Source: Ovis canadensis (taxonomy: Eukaryota > Chordata > Mammalia > Artiodactyla > Bovidae). From it: a DNA stretch of 64,000 nucleotides. This document shows positions 11,152-23,545 of this stretch, in pieces. The stretch spans positions 87,582,501 to 87,646,500 of the forward strand of contig NC_091245.1 of NCBI RefSeq assembly GCF_042477335.2, given 5' to 3'. A program made the translations under genes and the position numbers. Under the pieces are notes generated by a model, which worked only from the letters and a program-made list of their open reading frames with translations, ran no database searches and was not told where the DNA came from. Position 1 is the first letter of the stretch; every line of letters begins with the position of its first letter.

Positions 11152-11547
11152 GATCATTCAAGAGTCGTCATCCAGATGACTGCCTGGAAGTGAATTGGAG
11201 ACAGACGTGGGCTGCACGTGTGTGGCCTCTTGGGGCCTGGACTGTTGGATACACGCAGCCTCAGGATCTTTGAATCCTTGAAACTCTAGGGGCCCAGTGA
11301 GACTAAGCTCAAGTCTCAGGCCAGGCAATTGGATTTTGTCCTTTAGGAGAAATAATTACAATCTGGTACTGAGCTTTATACTTTTCTATCAGCTTTCATC
11401 CAGGTTTGCTGAGTCGTTGGGTACAATGGTCTCTTCTGTGAGTTGTTTATGTATTTCTGAGCCTCTTTGTGGTGCTAAGGGGCCCCCTGTGGGCAAAGCC
11501 TGGAGCCTGTCTCTGATAAAAGTTATGTTTATAGTATACTGTAATCT

Positions 11548-11899
11548 TTTTTTAAAAAATAATTTTTCTAATTTGTTTATTTTTGGCTGTGCTTGGTCTT
11601 CATGGCCGGGCTGGCTTTTCTCTGGTTGTGGCAAGCAGGGGCTGCTCTCTAGCTGCAGTGGGCAGACTTCTCACTGTAGTGGCTTCTCTTGTTGCTGAGC
11701 ACGGGCTCTAGGAACGCGGGCTTCAGTAGTATAGCATGTGGGCTCAGTAGCCTGGGCTTTAGAGCACAGGCTCAATAGTTGTGGTGCCTGGGCTTGGCTG
11801 CTGCATGGCATGTGGGATCTTCCTGGATCAGAGATGGAACTTGTGTTTTTTTTGCATTGGCAGGCAGATTCTTTATCACTGAACCACCAGGAAAGCCCC
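11548..11899 (-). mobile_element. Long tRNA-Glu SINE (CHRL type), antisense, with target-site duplication
   Basis: Antisense long CHR SINE in intron 7 of copy B. An exact 11-bp duplication, tactgtaatct, lies at 11537-11547 and 11900-11910. The aligned site in copy A (about 3463) is uninterrupted. Confidence 0.88.
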
Positions 11900-12031
11900 T
11901 ACTGTAATCTACAAAGTGTGCAATAGTATTATGTCTACAAAAAGAATGTATTTTACCTTAATTTAAAATAGTTTATTGCTAAGAAATGTTAACCATCATC
12001 TGAGCATTCAGGGAATTGTAGTGTTTTTGCA

Positions 12032-12702
12032 GTTGTTGTTGCTTGGTCACTAATTCAAGTACGACTCTTTGTAACCCCATTGGCTGCAGCATACCAGTCT
12101 TCTCTGTCCTTTACTATCTCCTGAAGTTTGCTCAATCTTGTGTCCGTTGAGTCAATGATGCCATCCAACCAACTCATCCTTTGTTGCCTCTGTTGCCCTC
12201 AATCTTTCCCAGCATCAGTCTTTTTCAGTGAGTCACCTCTTCACATCAGGTGGCTAAAGTATTGTACCTTCAGCATCAGTCCTTCCAATGAATATTCAGG
12301 GTTAATTTCCTTAAGGATTGACTGGTTTGATTTCTTTGCTGTCCAAGGGACTCTCAAGAGTCTTCTCCAGCACCACAATTTGAAAGCATCCATTCTTCGG
12401 TGCTCAGCCTTCTTTAGGGTCCAACTCTCACATCCATACATGCCTACAGGGAAAACCATAGCTTCGACTATAGTGACCTTTGTCAGCAAAATGATGTCTC
12501 TGCTTTTTAATATGCTGTCTAGGTTTGTCATAACTTTCCTTCCAAGGAGCAAGCATCTTTTAATTTCATGGCTGCAGTCACCATCTGCAGTAATTTTGGA
12601 GCCAAAGAAAAGAAAATCTGTCACTGCTTCCACTTTTTTTCCTCCTATTTGCCATGAAGTGATGGGACCAGATGCCATGATCTTAGTTTTTTGAATGTTG
12701 AG
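12032..12702 (-). mobile_element. BovB LINE, 5'-truncated, antisense
   Basis: The 3' 670 bases of a BovB in intron 7 of copy B, with the minus-strand reading frame of the RT C-terminal region ([24 protein letters not shown]). A 7-bp target duplication, ttttgca, lies at 12025-12031 and 12703-12709. The tail is a short gttgtt run. Confidence 0.9.
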
Positions 12703-13236
12703 TTTTGCAATAGTAAGATCGAATGATCACAGACCACCTTAACAAATGCAATGATTATGAAAAATTTGAAAATGGTGCTATAATTACCAAAACGTGACAG
12801 AGACATTTAGTGAGCAAATAAATGCTCTTGGAATAAATAGTGGCAATATACTTACTTGATGCAAGGTTGACACCAACCTTAGTTTGTAAAATACACAATA
12901 CCTGGGATGCACAATTAAGTGAAGTGTGATAGAACCAGAGATGACTATACATCACCCTCTCGTGGATATCCTCAGAGTGGAGTCCCCATGTGTGGTAGGT
13001 CTTAGTAAGATAGCACAGTAGTTAGAGGAAACTGAAGGGGTTGAGTTCTGACCACTAGGGACTGCAGGAAGACTGTGCCTTCTGTAACACTTGCCCCCAC
13101 AAGGAGGGGCTGTACTGGGCTTCCCAACTTGGGTGTCTGAAATGGAGCTGCTGAAGCCCCAGTGGGGCAGCTGATCATGATCCGACTTCTTTTTTCTTAA
13201 TCTTACGGCCTCGAGAGGATTTCTGCCTACATGAAG

Positions 13237-13690
13237 GAGCCAGTGCCATGCTTGTTGCCCCCGGGCCCTGGAGAACAGCTGGAGCTTCCTGCACCCCAGG
13301 ACCAGATGTCTTGTTTTCTCCGCCTTTCTTTCTGTTTGTCCCCACTCAGGTCCTATTTTGCCCCAGCTCTTTCCCAATACCATTCATCTAGGATCTCTAA
13401 GCTCTACAGTACCCCATTCTTCAGTGAAATCATCCCCTGATGTTATCGTTTCTGCTCTAAAGCCAACCAGATCATCCTTCCTTTCCATGTTGCTGGTTTT
13501 TTTTTTTTTTTTTCTGCTGTGAGTAGCCTGACCAGATCCCTGGCTTGGAGAGCTCAGGCCTGAGCCCCCAGCACTGACCTGAAGACCAGAACTGGCCTAG
13601 TGTGCAGGCCTTGCTCTCCCAGCATGGGCCCTGCCCAGCCCTGCTGATCACCAATAAATCTTTAACCATACCTGCTATATCTTATCTTTT
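13237..13690 (+). pseudogene. 3' UTR relic of GSTM pseudogene B
   Basis: Aligns with the 3' UTR of copy A, including a poly(A)/T-rich run at 13498-13513 and AATAAA at 13653-13658. The first part is joined directly to the broken exon 8. Confidence 0.85.
13653..13658 (+). terminator. Relic poly(A) signal AATAAA of pseudogene B
   Basis: Canonical hexamer at the position matching 4772-4777 in copy A. It no longer serves an intact gene. Confidence 0.7.
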
Positions 13691-14227
13691 TTCCTCCTGA
13701 CCATCTGAACTGTCCAGCTGGCCCTGCTGCTTCCTAGGGATGGAGTGGTGATGCTGGCAGTGTCTGGGTACATGGGGATCCTGTCTGGTAGTAAGATGTT
13801 CTGAGACTTCTTGTTCCCATTTCTGAGGCCCTCAGAGCAGGAGTCCTCAGAGGGCTCCTTCTATTAATAGAAGAAAGGCCTCTTCCTGAGCCTCCATCTC
13901 TCATCCATTCCTTCTCCTTATTAAGAGCTCATGGCTTTGTAGAGCTGTATGTCTTAGTAGGGCTCAGAGTGGTGGGAATGCCTAGTGGAGAGAACAGGAT
14001 TTGTTTCCCCTTATAGTGCCTTGTCTTTATCACCTCTGGAATGTGATCACATCTGGAATGTATCTAGGGCCCCATCTCCACTCTTTTCTCGGATGCCTTC
14101 AAGGCGCCTTCTGTTGGCTGCTACACAGCTATTATTCAGGACCTTCTTTCTTGGTTTGCTTCCTCATTTTCTTGGCTACCTAGGAGATAAATTTCTTTAG
14201 TCCTTGCATATCTGCAGAAGTATTGCT

Positions 14228-14500
14228 GCTGCTGCTGCTAAGTCACTTCAGTTGTGTCCGACTCTGTGCGGCCCCATAGATGGCAGCCCACCAGGCTCTC
14301 CTGTCCCTGGGATTCTCCAGGCAAGAACACTGGAGTGGGTTGCCATTTCTTTCAATGCATGAAAGTGAAAAGTGAAAGTGAAGTCACTCAGTCGTGCCTG
14401 ACTCTTAGCGACCCCATGGACTGCAGCCTTCCAGGCTCCTCCACCCCTGGGATTTTCCAGGCAAGAGTACTGGAGTGGGGTGCCACTGCCTTCTCTGGAT
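14228..14500 (-). mobile_element. Bov-A2 SINE (dimeric), antisense, with target-site duplication
   Basis: Two Bov-A units joined by a gaaagtgaa linker, with a gctgct tail at the + strand start. The 8-bp duplication gtattgct lies at 14220-14227 and 14501-14508. The paralogous site after copy A (about 5166) is empty. Confidence 0.9.
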
Positions 14501-14997
14501 GTATTGCTAGTGTACATTGAACTAACATTTTGGTTGGGTATAGAATTCTAGGATGAAGATTTTCAAGCCTCTGACAAAATTAGTCATAGCCTCTAGAATT
14601 CAGCATTGTTCATAAGAAAGTGATGACATTCTTCCCTGAATCTCTGGTAGATGGCTCTTAATGCTGATGACTCTACTTATAGTATATGTTCTTCCAAAGC
14701 AACCACAATATCCGTAACCCTAAAGACGTGGCTGCATTAATTAAACCAACAACTTAAACTGGTTTTCATTCATTAAATATTAAATATAGTTTTTAAATTG
14801 GGGACAAGTTTTTGTTACACTTAGAAATATTTAATTTGTAAACATTTTAAAGTCAATTAAGTAGAATCCTTTTATTAATTAATTTTAATAATGCTATGCT
14901 GAGGGAAAAGCATATCGTATTTATAATGTGCACAGACAAGCATACATCTAGATAGACACAGAGATCTCACAGTTTTATTTTAAAACTTAGTTATGGG

Positions 14998-15155
14998 GAT
15001 TTCCTGGTGGTCTGGTGACTGCATGCTCCCAATACAGGGAGCCCAGTTTTGATCCCTGGTCAGGGAACTAGATTCCACATGCCACAACTAAGAGTTCACA
15101 TGCTACAAGCAAGCCCTCACACAGCCAAATAAATAAATGAAATATTTTTTAAAAG
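14998..15155 (+). mobile_element. tRNA-Glu-derived SINE (CHR type)
   Basis: Head gatttcctggtggtctggtg, B-box gttttgatccctgg, and an (aaat)n/A-rich tail. Confidence 0.85.
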
Positions 15156-15596
15156 TAAAAAAAATACTTAGTCAGGAATCAAGTATTGTACTTTAAACTC
15201 ACTAATTTATAAGTTGGAATAATTCGTTTACACCTTGAATTTAAAGAAAGACCTATAACCCTTTCCCCTTTTTTCTTCATTTTTAGGTTCTACTGATGGA
15301 CTCAAGGCTGTTGTTTCCCGCAATATGGGCTGTGTTTACAAGTCTCAGGACATGATAAGAATTATAACCACAAGCTTTCTTCTGGGAACACTTTTGTTCC
15401 CTCAAGTTCTAAATCTGTAAAAGATGTTTTTCTCTAATTTCAGAAACAAAAAAACGGTTTGGGAATGATGAAAGAGCCCTATCCTGGCCAATTTGGGGCA
15501 AGATAGGGACTTTCGGGTATTGGCTGTGTACCAATTGTACACAAAGCCAGCTGGAGTTCTAGTGGGTGGCTGCCAGCCCCAGAGTTGATAGACTTT

Positions 15597-17350
15597 CAGT
15601 TCAGTTCAGTCACTCAGTCATGTCCGACTCTTTGCGACCCCATGGACTGTAGCACGCCAGGCCTCCCTGTCCATCACCAACTCCTGGAGCTTACTCAAAC
15701 TCAGGTCCATTGAGTCGGTGATGCCATCCAACCACTTCATCCTCTGTTGTCCCCTTCTCCTCCCATCTTCAATCTTTCCCAACATCAGGGTCTTTTCAAA
15801 TGAGTCTGTTCTTCCCATCAGGTGGCCAAAGTATTGGAGTGTCAGCTTCAGCATCAGTCCTTCCAATGAATCTTCAGGACTGATCTCCTTTAGGATGGAC
15901 TGGCTGGATCTCCTTGCAGTCCAAGGGACTCTCAAGAGTCTTCCCCAACACCATAGTTCAAAAGCATCAATTCTTTGGCACTCAGCTTTCTTCACAGTCC
16001 AACTCTCACATCCATACATGACCACTGGAAAAACTATAGATTTGACTAGATGGACCTTTGTTGGCAAAGTAATATCTCTGATTCTGTCTAGGTTGGTCAT
16101 AGCTTTTCTTCCAAGAAGAAAGCACCTTTTAATTTCATGGCTGCAATCACCATCTGCAGTGATTTTGGAGCCCATAAAAATAAAATCTCTCACCGTTTCC
16201 ACTGTTTCCCCATCTATTTTCCATGAAGTGATGGGACTGGATGCCATGATCTTCGTTTTCTGAATGTTGAGCTTTAAGCCAGCTGTTTCACTCTCCACTT
16301 TCACTTTGGTTGAGGCATTTTAGTTCGGTTTCAGCCATAAGTGTGGTGTCATCTGCATATCTGAGGTTATTGATATTTCTCCCAGAAATCTTGATTCCAG
16401 CTTGTGCTTCACCCAGCCCAGCATTTCTCATGATGTATTCTGCATGTAATTTAAATAAGCAGGGTGACAATATATAGCCTTGACGTATTCCTTTTCCTAT
16501 TTGAAACCAGTCTGTTGTTCCATGCCCGCTTATAACTGTTGCTTTCTGACCTGCATACAGATTTCTCAGCAGGCAGGTAAGATGGTCTGGTATTCCCAAC
16601 TCTTAAAGAATTTTCCACTGTTTGCTGTGATCCACACAGTCAAAGGCTTTGGCATGGTCAATAAAGCAGAAATAGATGTTTTTCTGGAACTCTCTTGCTT
16701 TTTCCATGATCCAGCAGATGTTGGCAATTTGATCTCTGGTTCCTCTGCCTTTTCTAAATCCAGCTTGAACATCTGGAAGTTCACGGTTCACATACTGTTA
16801 AAGCCTGGCTTGGAAAATTTCGAGTATTACTTTGCTAGCATGTGAGATGAGTACAATTGTGCAGTAGTTTGAGCATTCTTTGGCATTGCCTTTCTTTGGG
16901 ATTGGAATGAAAACTGACCTTTTCCAGTCCTGTGGCCACTGCTGTTTTCCAAATTTGTTGGCATATTGAGTGTGGCACTTTTACAGCATCATCTTTCAGG
17001 ATTTGAAACAGCTCAACTGGAATTCCATCACCTCCACTAGCTTTGTTTGTAGTGATGCTTCCTAAGGCCCACTTGACTTTGTATTCCAGGATGTCTGGCT
17101 CTGAGTGGTCATACTATTGTGAATATCTGGGTCATGAAGATCTTTTTTGTATAGTTGTTTTGTGTATTCTTGCCACCTCTTTTTAATATCTTCTGCTTCT
17201 GTTAGGTCCATACCATTTCTGTCCTTTATCGAGCCCATCTTTGCATGAAATGTTCCCTTGGTATCTCTAATTTTCTTGAAGAGATCTCTAGTCTTCCCTA
17301 TTTATTGTTTTCCTCTATTTCTTTGCATTGACCACTTAGGAAGGCTTTCA
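15597..17350 (-). mobile_element. BovB LINE, 5'-truncated, antisense
   Basis: About 1.75 kb of BovB 3' part. Minus-strand frames of the RT include NLRYADDT (about 16350-16370), FCFIDHAKAFDCVDH (about 16630-16680) and the C-terminal GCESW region, split into several pieces (15618-16304, 16288-16599, 16603-16791). A short deletion near 16300 shortens the segment after YADDT compared with the other copies. Truncated and inactive. Confidence 0.93.
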
Positions 17351-17706
17351 GAAACACAATTTTGACAGACTTTAGAAATACATTTCTCATTTTCTTATAA
17401 AGTACAAATCTTTCCAATTTTAAGCCATATTAAAAAAAGAGTCAGTCAGATCAATTCATTCCAAGGCTCATTCTAGATTTTTCCTGTCTCTGGATTTCTT
17501 CAAGTTTCCTGCTAAGAAGTCACTTCTAGGTCCTTGCCTAGTAAATCACTCCATATTTTTTTTTTTCTAGGCTTTTCTGCCTAGGGATTCCTAGGCTTAT
17601 TTCACTGAGGAAATGTGCAAATTTCTTCTAGACCTTTCATGCCTATAGATTCCTCATAGGGTCCTTTGATCTAGGAAATGTACTAGTACCCTATTAAGAC
17701 TTCAGG

Positions 17707-17832
17707 TCTTGGGAATTCCCTGGCAGTCCAGTGGTTAGGACTTGGTGTTTTCACTGCTATGGCTCAAGTTTGATCCCTGGTCAGGGAACTAAGATTCTGC
17801 AAGCCATGAAGCTCAGACAAAACAAAGCAGAA
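17707..17832 (+). mobile_element. tRNA-Glu-derived SINE (CHR type)
   Basis: Head gggaattccctggcagtcca, gtttgatccctgg box, and a caaaacaaag tail. Confidence 0.85.
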
Positions 17833-18695
17833 CTTAAAGACTTCAAGTCTTAATATCCTAAGATTTCAAATAATAATCCTTATTAAGTGAAACTATCCTA
17901 AGATTTCAAATAAAGTTACCATACGGAGGTCCAGATATCAGAAAGAGCTCCCAGAAGTGCCTGAAGTGCTCTGTACGGCTAAGGGAAAGGGGACACAGAA
18001 GGTGCAAGCTCAGTACTGAGCACTGTGCCAAGTGCTGTGCTAAGTCTACCACGTGGACTCCAAGTGCCCTCAGGTAGATTTTCAGATATCTTGTCCACTA
18101 TGCCAAGCAATGTCTGCGGAAATAATCAACAATCCAGTCTATAACAGAAAAGAGTTTTCTCTGAGGCAAACTGAGAAATTCAGCCCAGGAAACACAGATT
18201 CAAGAAGCACTTGAATTGTGTTCCTCCAAACTGCAAAATAGAGGAGGCTTATAATGGCAAAAAAACCACCCACAAAATTATGTAAGTTGTTTGTGAAGAA
18301 TTATAATTGAAGTTGGCAAGAAGTAAGGGTGCTTGTTAAGCAAGGCTTGATTGGGATCCAGAATGGTTGCATAGTTGTCAGGGGAGACCTTGAGAACATA
18401 AGGTTGCAGCTGGGAGGGCTAGTGTCCTAGATCTTGTCCCTTCTGATCTTGCTCAGAAAAAAAAGTTCGCGGCAGCACAGGAACATGTCTGGAAATTATA
18501 TTTACGATGGCCATAGGGCTCCGTTTTGGATGCCTGAACCACAGTTACTGCATTTTGATCTGTAGAGGCATTCTTTTCTTTAAAGATTAAAGCAGATATA
18601 TAATCCATGTTTGACAGATCACAAAATAGGCTGTTTTGTTGGCATAATGTTTAAGTCATAAAAGCCAATGACTTTCTCTAACCTCCATAGGTGAA
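17833..18695. other. Unresolved spacer sequence, no gene
   Basis: Not present in the paralogous spacer 1, so it is a later insertion or a part lost there. The stretch about 18140-18560 has a repeat-like character (possibly an old LTR on the minus strand), but I cannot name a family. No coding exon is seen. Confidence 0.3.
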
Positions 18696-19189
18696 ATTTT
18701 TTTCCGTTACACCCTTCCATGAATATTTTAAGCACAAGTTTTCTCCACCATGATTTACCAGTCACCACTCCTCTCTCTGCATTGCATCCACTGGAAGGAA
18801 TTTCAAATCACACTGCCCAGTGGTCTGCTTAAGAGGAAGTTTCTAGTATCTCAGGAGTTCCCAAACTGTCCTACCATACGTACGTAGCTGCTGATTTTGT
18901 GGGTATGGTATTCAGGCAACACTCTGTTGGGAGAAAACATTGTAAATCGACAAAGGACATTTATCTAAAAATGTAATTCAGTGAAAAAAAGCCCAAGTCT
19001 TGAATGGGCGTTTCCTAAAAGAGAATACCCAGAAGGCCAATAAGCATATGAAATAGCGCTTAGCATCATTAGATACCAGAGAAGTTAAGAACTCAGATCG
19101 TATTACATACCTACATAGACAAAAATTAGAAGAACAGAAAAGAGTGCTTTTTTTTAAATTTAATTTTTCAGGTTGAAGTATAGGTGATT
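18696..19189. other. Spacer 2b, duplicate of 5410-5990, no gene
   Basis: Aligns with spacer 1, including the start of the same old L1 fragment. It is interrupted at about 19150-19190 by the BovB that follows. Confidence 0.65.
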
Positions 19190-22100
19190 TTCCCCTTCAT
19201 GGATCACAGCCTTATCATGGCAAAGAGGCTTGTGTAACTCAATGAAGCAATCAGCCATGCTGTGCAGGGCCACCCAAGTCTGACAGGCCATAGTGGAGAG
19301 TTCTGACAAAAAACATGGTCCACTGGAAGAGGGAATGGCTGACCACTACAGTATTCTTGCTGTGAGAACCCCATAAACAGTATGAAAAGGCAAAAAGATA
19401 TGACACTGGAAGATGAGCCTCCCAGTTCAGAAGGTGTCCAATATGCCACTGGGGAAGAGCAGAGGGTGACTACCAGAAAGAATGAAGCAGCTGAGCTAAA
19501 GTGGAAAGGGTGCTCAGGTGTGGATGTGTCTGGTGATGAAAGTAAAGTCCAATGATGTAGAGAACAATGTTACACAGGAACCTGGAATGTTAGGTCCATC
19601 AGTTCAGTTCAGTCGCTCAGTCGTGTCCGACTCTTTGCGACCCCATGAATTGCAGCATGCCAGGCCTCCCTGTCCATCACCAACTCCCGGAGTTCACTCG
19701 GACTCACATCCATCGAGTCAGTGATGCCATCCAGCCATCTCATCCCCTGTCGTCCCCTTCTCCTCCTGCCCCCAATCCCTCCCAGCATCAGAGTCTTTTC
19801 CAAGGAGTCAACTCTTCGAGTGAGGTGGCCAAAGTACTGGAGTTTCAGCTTTAGCATCAGTCCTTACAAAGAAATCCCAGGGCTGATCTCCTTCAGAATG
19901 GACTGGTTGGATCTCCTTGCAGTCCAAGGGACTCTCAAGAGTCTTCTCCAACACCACAGTTCAAAAGCATCAATTCTTCAGCGCTCAGCCTTCTTCACAG
20001 TCCAACTCTCACATCCATACATGACCACTGGAAAAACCATAGCCTTGACTAGGCGGACCTTAGTCGGCAAAGTAATGTCTCTGCTTTTGAATATGCTATT
20101 TAGGTTGGTCATAACTTTTCTTCCAAGGAGTAAGCGCCTTTTAATTTCATGGCTGCAATCACCATCTGCAGTGATTTTGGAGCCCCCAAAATTAAAGTCT
20201 GACACTGTTTCTACTGTTTCCCCATCTATTTTCCATGAAGTGATGGGACCGGATGCCATGATCTTCGTTTTCTGAATGTTGAGCTTTAAGCCAACTGTTT
20301 CACTCTCCTCTTTCACTTTCATCAAGAGGCTTTTTAGTTCCTCTTCACTTTCTGCCATAAGGGTGGTGTCATCTGCATATCTGAGGTTATTGATATTTCT
20401 TCCATAAATCAAGGTAAATTGGACCTGCTCAAGCAGGAGATGGCAAGATTGAACATTGACATCTTAGGTATTGGTAAAGTAAAATGGATGGGAATGGGAG
20501 AATTTAATTCAGATGACCATTATATCTACTGTGGGGAATAATCCCTTAGAAGAAATAGAGTAGCCTTCAAAATGCAGCACTTGAATGCAATCTCAAAAAT
20601 GACTGAATGATCTTGGCTCGTTTCCAAAGCAAACCATTCAACATCACAGTAATCTAAGTCAATGCCCCAACCACTGATGCCAAAGAAGTTGAAGCCGACT
20701 GGTTCTATGAAGACCTACAACACTTTCTAGACCTAACACCAAAAAAAAAAAAAAGTCCTTTTCATCATAGGGGACTGGAATGCAAAAGTAGGAATTCAAG
20801 AGATACTTGGAGTAACAGGCAAGTTTGACCTTGGAGTACAAAATGAAGCAGGGCCAAGGCTAACAGAATTTTGTCAAGAGAACATGCTGGTCATAACAAA
20901 CACCCTATTCCAATGACATAAGAGACAACTTTACACAAGGACATCACCAGATGGTCAAAACTGAAATCAGATAGATTATATTCTTAGCAGCTGAAGATGG
21001 AGAAGCTCTATACAATCAGCAAAAACAAGATCGGGAGCTGACTATGGCTCAGACCATGAACTCCTGTGCAAAATTCAGACTTAAATTGAAATAGGGAAAA
21101 CCACTAGACCATTCAGACATGACCTAAATCAAATTCCTTATGATTAACAGTGGAGGCGAAAAGCAGATTCAGTGCCTGAAGACCTTATGGACAGAGGTTG
21201 GTAACATTGTACAGGAGGCAGTGACCAAAACTATCGCAAAGAAAAAGAAATGCAAGAGGGCAAAGTGGTTGTCTGAGAAGGCTTTATAAATAGCTGAGGA
21301 AAGAAGAGAAGTGAAAAGCAAGGGAGAAAGGGAAAGATATACCCAACTAAATACAAACTTACAGAGTATAGCAAGGAGAGATAAGGCCTTAAACGAACAA
21401 TCCAAAGAAGTAGAGGAAAGCAAGAGAATGGGAAAGACTAGAGATCTATTCAAGAAAATTGGAGAGATAAAAGGAACATTTCATGCAAGGATGGGCATGA
21501 TAGAGGACAGGGATGCTAAGGACCTAACAGAAGCAGAAGAGATAAAGAAGAGGTGGCAAGAATACACAAAACTATACGAACAAAGTTTTAATGACCAGGA
21601 TAACCACGATGGTGTGGTCATTCACCTAGAATCAGACATCCTAGAGTGTGAAGTCAAGTGGGCCTTAGGAAGCATTACTGAGAACAAAGCTAGTGGAGGT
21701 GATGGAATTCCAGTTGAGTAATTTACAGTCCTAAAAGATGCTGCTGCAAAAGTGCTGCACTCAATATGTCAGCAAATTTGGAAAGCTCAGCAGTGGCTAC
21801 AGGAGTGGAAAAGATAAGTTTTCATCCCAATCCCAAAGAAGAGAAATGCCAAAGAATGTTCCAGCGACTGTGCCGTTGCCTTCATTTCACATGCTAGTAA
21901 GGTTATGCTCAAAATCCTTCAAGCTAGGCTTCAGGAGTACGTGAACTGAGAACTTCCAGATGTACAATATGGTTTTAGAAAAGGCAGAGGAACCAGGGAT
22001 CAAATTGCCAACATTTGTTGGATCATAAGAATGGCAAGGCGATTCCAGAAAAACATCTACTTTTGCTTCATTGATTACTTGAAAGCCTTTGACTGTCTGG

Positions 22101-23125
22101 ATCACAACAAACTGTGGAAAATTCCTAAAGAGATGGGAATACCAGACCATCTTATCTGTCTCCTGAGAAACCTGTATTTGGGTCAAGAAGAAACAAAACC
22201 TTAGATGGGACAACTGATTGGTTCAAAATTGGGAAAGGAGTAACACAAGGCTGTATATCGTCACCTTGTTTATTTAACTTATATGCAGAGTATATCATGA
22301 GAAATGCTGGGCTGGATGTCAAGATTGCCAGGAGAAATATCAGCAACCTCAGATATGCAGATGTTACCACTCTAATGGCAGAAAGTAAGGAGGAACTAAA
22401 GAGCCTCTGGAAAATGTGAAAGAGGTAGGTGAAAAAGCTGGCTTAAAACTCCCCATTCAAACACTAAGACTGTGGCATCCAGTCCCATGACTTCATGGCA
22501 AATAGGAGAAGAAAAAGTGGAAGCAGTGGCAGATTTTATTTTCTTGGGCCCCAAAATCACCGTGGATAGTGACTGCAGCCATGAAATTAAAAGACGCTTG
22601 CTCTTTGGAAAGAAAGCTATGAGAAGACTAGGCAGTGTATTAGAAAGCAGAGACATCACTTTGCCAACAAAGCTGCCTATAGTCAAAGCTATGGTTTTTT
22701 TCAGTAGTCATATATGGATGTAGAGTTGGACCATAAAGAAGTCAGAACACTGAAGAAGTGATGCTTTTGAATTGTGGTGCCGGAGAAGACTCTTGAGAGT
22801 CCCTTGGACTTTAAAGAAATCAAACCAGCCAATCCTAAAAGAAATCAACCCTACATATTCATTGGAAGGACTGGTGCTGAAGCTGAAGCTCCAATACTTC
22901 CAATACCTGATGTGAAGAGCCAATCATTGGAAAAGACCTTGATTTTGGAAAAGATTGAAGGCAAAGGAGAAGAGGGCAGCAGAGGACGAGGTGGTTAGAT
23001 AGCATCATGACTCAATGGACAGGAATCTGAGCCAACTCCAGGAGATAGTGAAGGACAGGGAAGCCTGGTGTGCTGCAGTCCATGGAGTCACAAGGAGTCG
23101 GACGTGGCTGAGCTACTGAACAACA
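19190..23125 (+). mobile_element. BovB LINE with complete 5' region, sense, interrupted by a second BovB
   Basis: The 5' region starts near 19190 (cttcatggatcacagcctta ...) and runs to 19599, then resumes at 20406 and continues to a 3' end near 23125. Subtracting the insert (19600-20400) leaves about 3.1 kb, the usual BovB length. The endonuclease region (20410-20900) and RT region (about 21900-22990) are heavily mutated, so it is older than the copy at 19-3107. No intact protein is possible. Confidence 0.92.
19600..20400 (-). mobile_element. BovB LINE, 5'-truncated, antisense, inserted inside another BovB
   Basis: 801 bases of BovB 3' end in antisense. A 5-bp duplication of the target, tccat, lies at 19595-19599 and 20401-20405. 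It is less diverged from other copies than its host element. The minus-strand RT frame 19978-20412 (NLRYADDT ... GCESW) is still open. Confidence 0.92.
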
Positions 23126-23169
23126 ACGACAATAGCTGGTTTACAAAGTTGTTCCAGTCTCTACTGTCT

Positions 23170-23545
23170 AGCATCGTGACTCAGTAATACACAACCTAGT
23201 TGTGTAAAAAACAGTCTCTTTTGGAAAGATTCTTTTCCATTATGGTTTCTCACAAGGGAATCAAGTATGATTGCCTGCGCTATTGGATTTGTTTTTTACC
23301 TATTGCATATATAGCAGTTCACATCTGCCAGTCCCACACTCCCGGTCCTTCCCTCCCCATCTCACCCCACACAAGTCTGTTCTGTCTGTCTATGAGCGTT
23401 TCTGTTTTGTAGATCGATTCACTTGTGCCATATTTTATATACCACATATGGTATTAGTCTTGCTCTTTCTGACTTATTTCACTTAGTATGCTAATCTCTA
23501 GGTTCATCCATGTTGCTGCAAATGGCATTATTTCATTTTCCCTAT
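23170..23545 (-). mobile_element. L1 LINE 3' part, antisense (left half)
   Basis: Typical antisense ruminant L1: cacatctgccagtcccacac, gacttatttcacttagtatg, and gttcatccatgttgctgcaa. The continuation of this L1 is found at 24910, so an insert of about 1.36 kb splits the element. Confidence 0.8.

Larger units (their letters stand above)
9376..13236 (+). pseudogene. GSTM pseudogene (copy B): relics of exons 6, 7 and 8
   Basis: Exon 6 relic 9376-9470: 95 instead of 96 bases, an in-frame TAA at 9394-9396, a one-base deletion near the aaaggcgttgg segment, and the donor gt changed to gg. Exon 7 relic 9562-9672: 37 codons still open (LTYVDLSTYDIIDL..., ending DRFE) with acceptor and gtaatt donor kept. 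Exon 8 relic 13207-13236: acceptor AG changed to AC, and the sequence after ISAYMK jumps directly into 3' UTR, so the last 19 codons and the stop are deleted. Exons 1-5 and the promoter are absent. With no promoter or start codon this cannot make a GST. It is a remnant of a former full tandem gene in the A-like subgroup, not a processed copy, because introns remain. Confidence 0.93.
13691..15596. other. Spacer 2a, duplicate of DNA downstream of copy A, no gene
   Basis: 13691-14700 aligns with 4796-5300 (same order, a Bov-A2 inserted). 14700-15596 is A/T-rich and not recognised, apart from one CHR SINE. Nothing coding is visible. Confidence 0.6.

Noticed and set aside
15718-16263. Long plus-strand open frame (181 codons), with similar ones at 250-699, 12128-12694 and 19721-20275
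   Set aside because: It recurs wherever antisense BovB occurs. It is the shadow of the RT frame, a consequence of codon structure and not a protein.
15618-16304. Long open frames on the minus strand that could be taken as host genes
   Set aside because: They encode BovB reverse transcriptase pieces (YADDT, GCESW motifs) in a 5'-truncated LINE.
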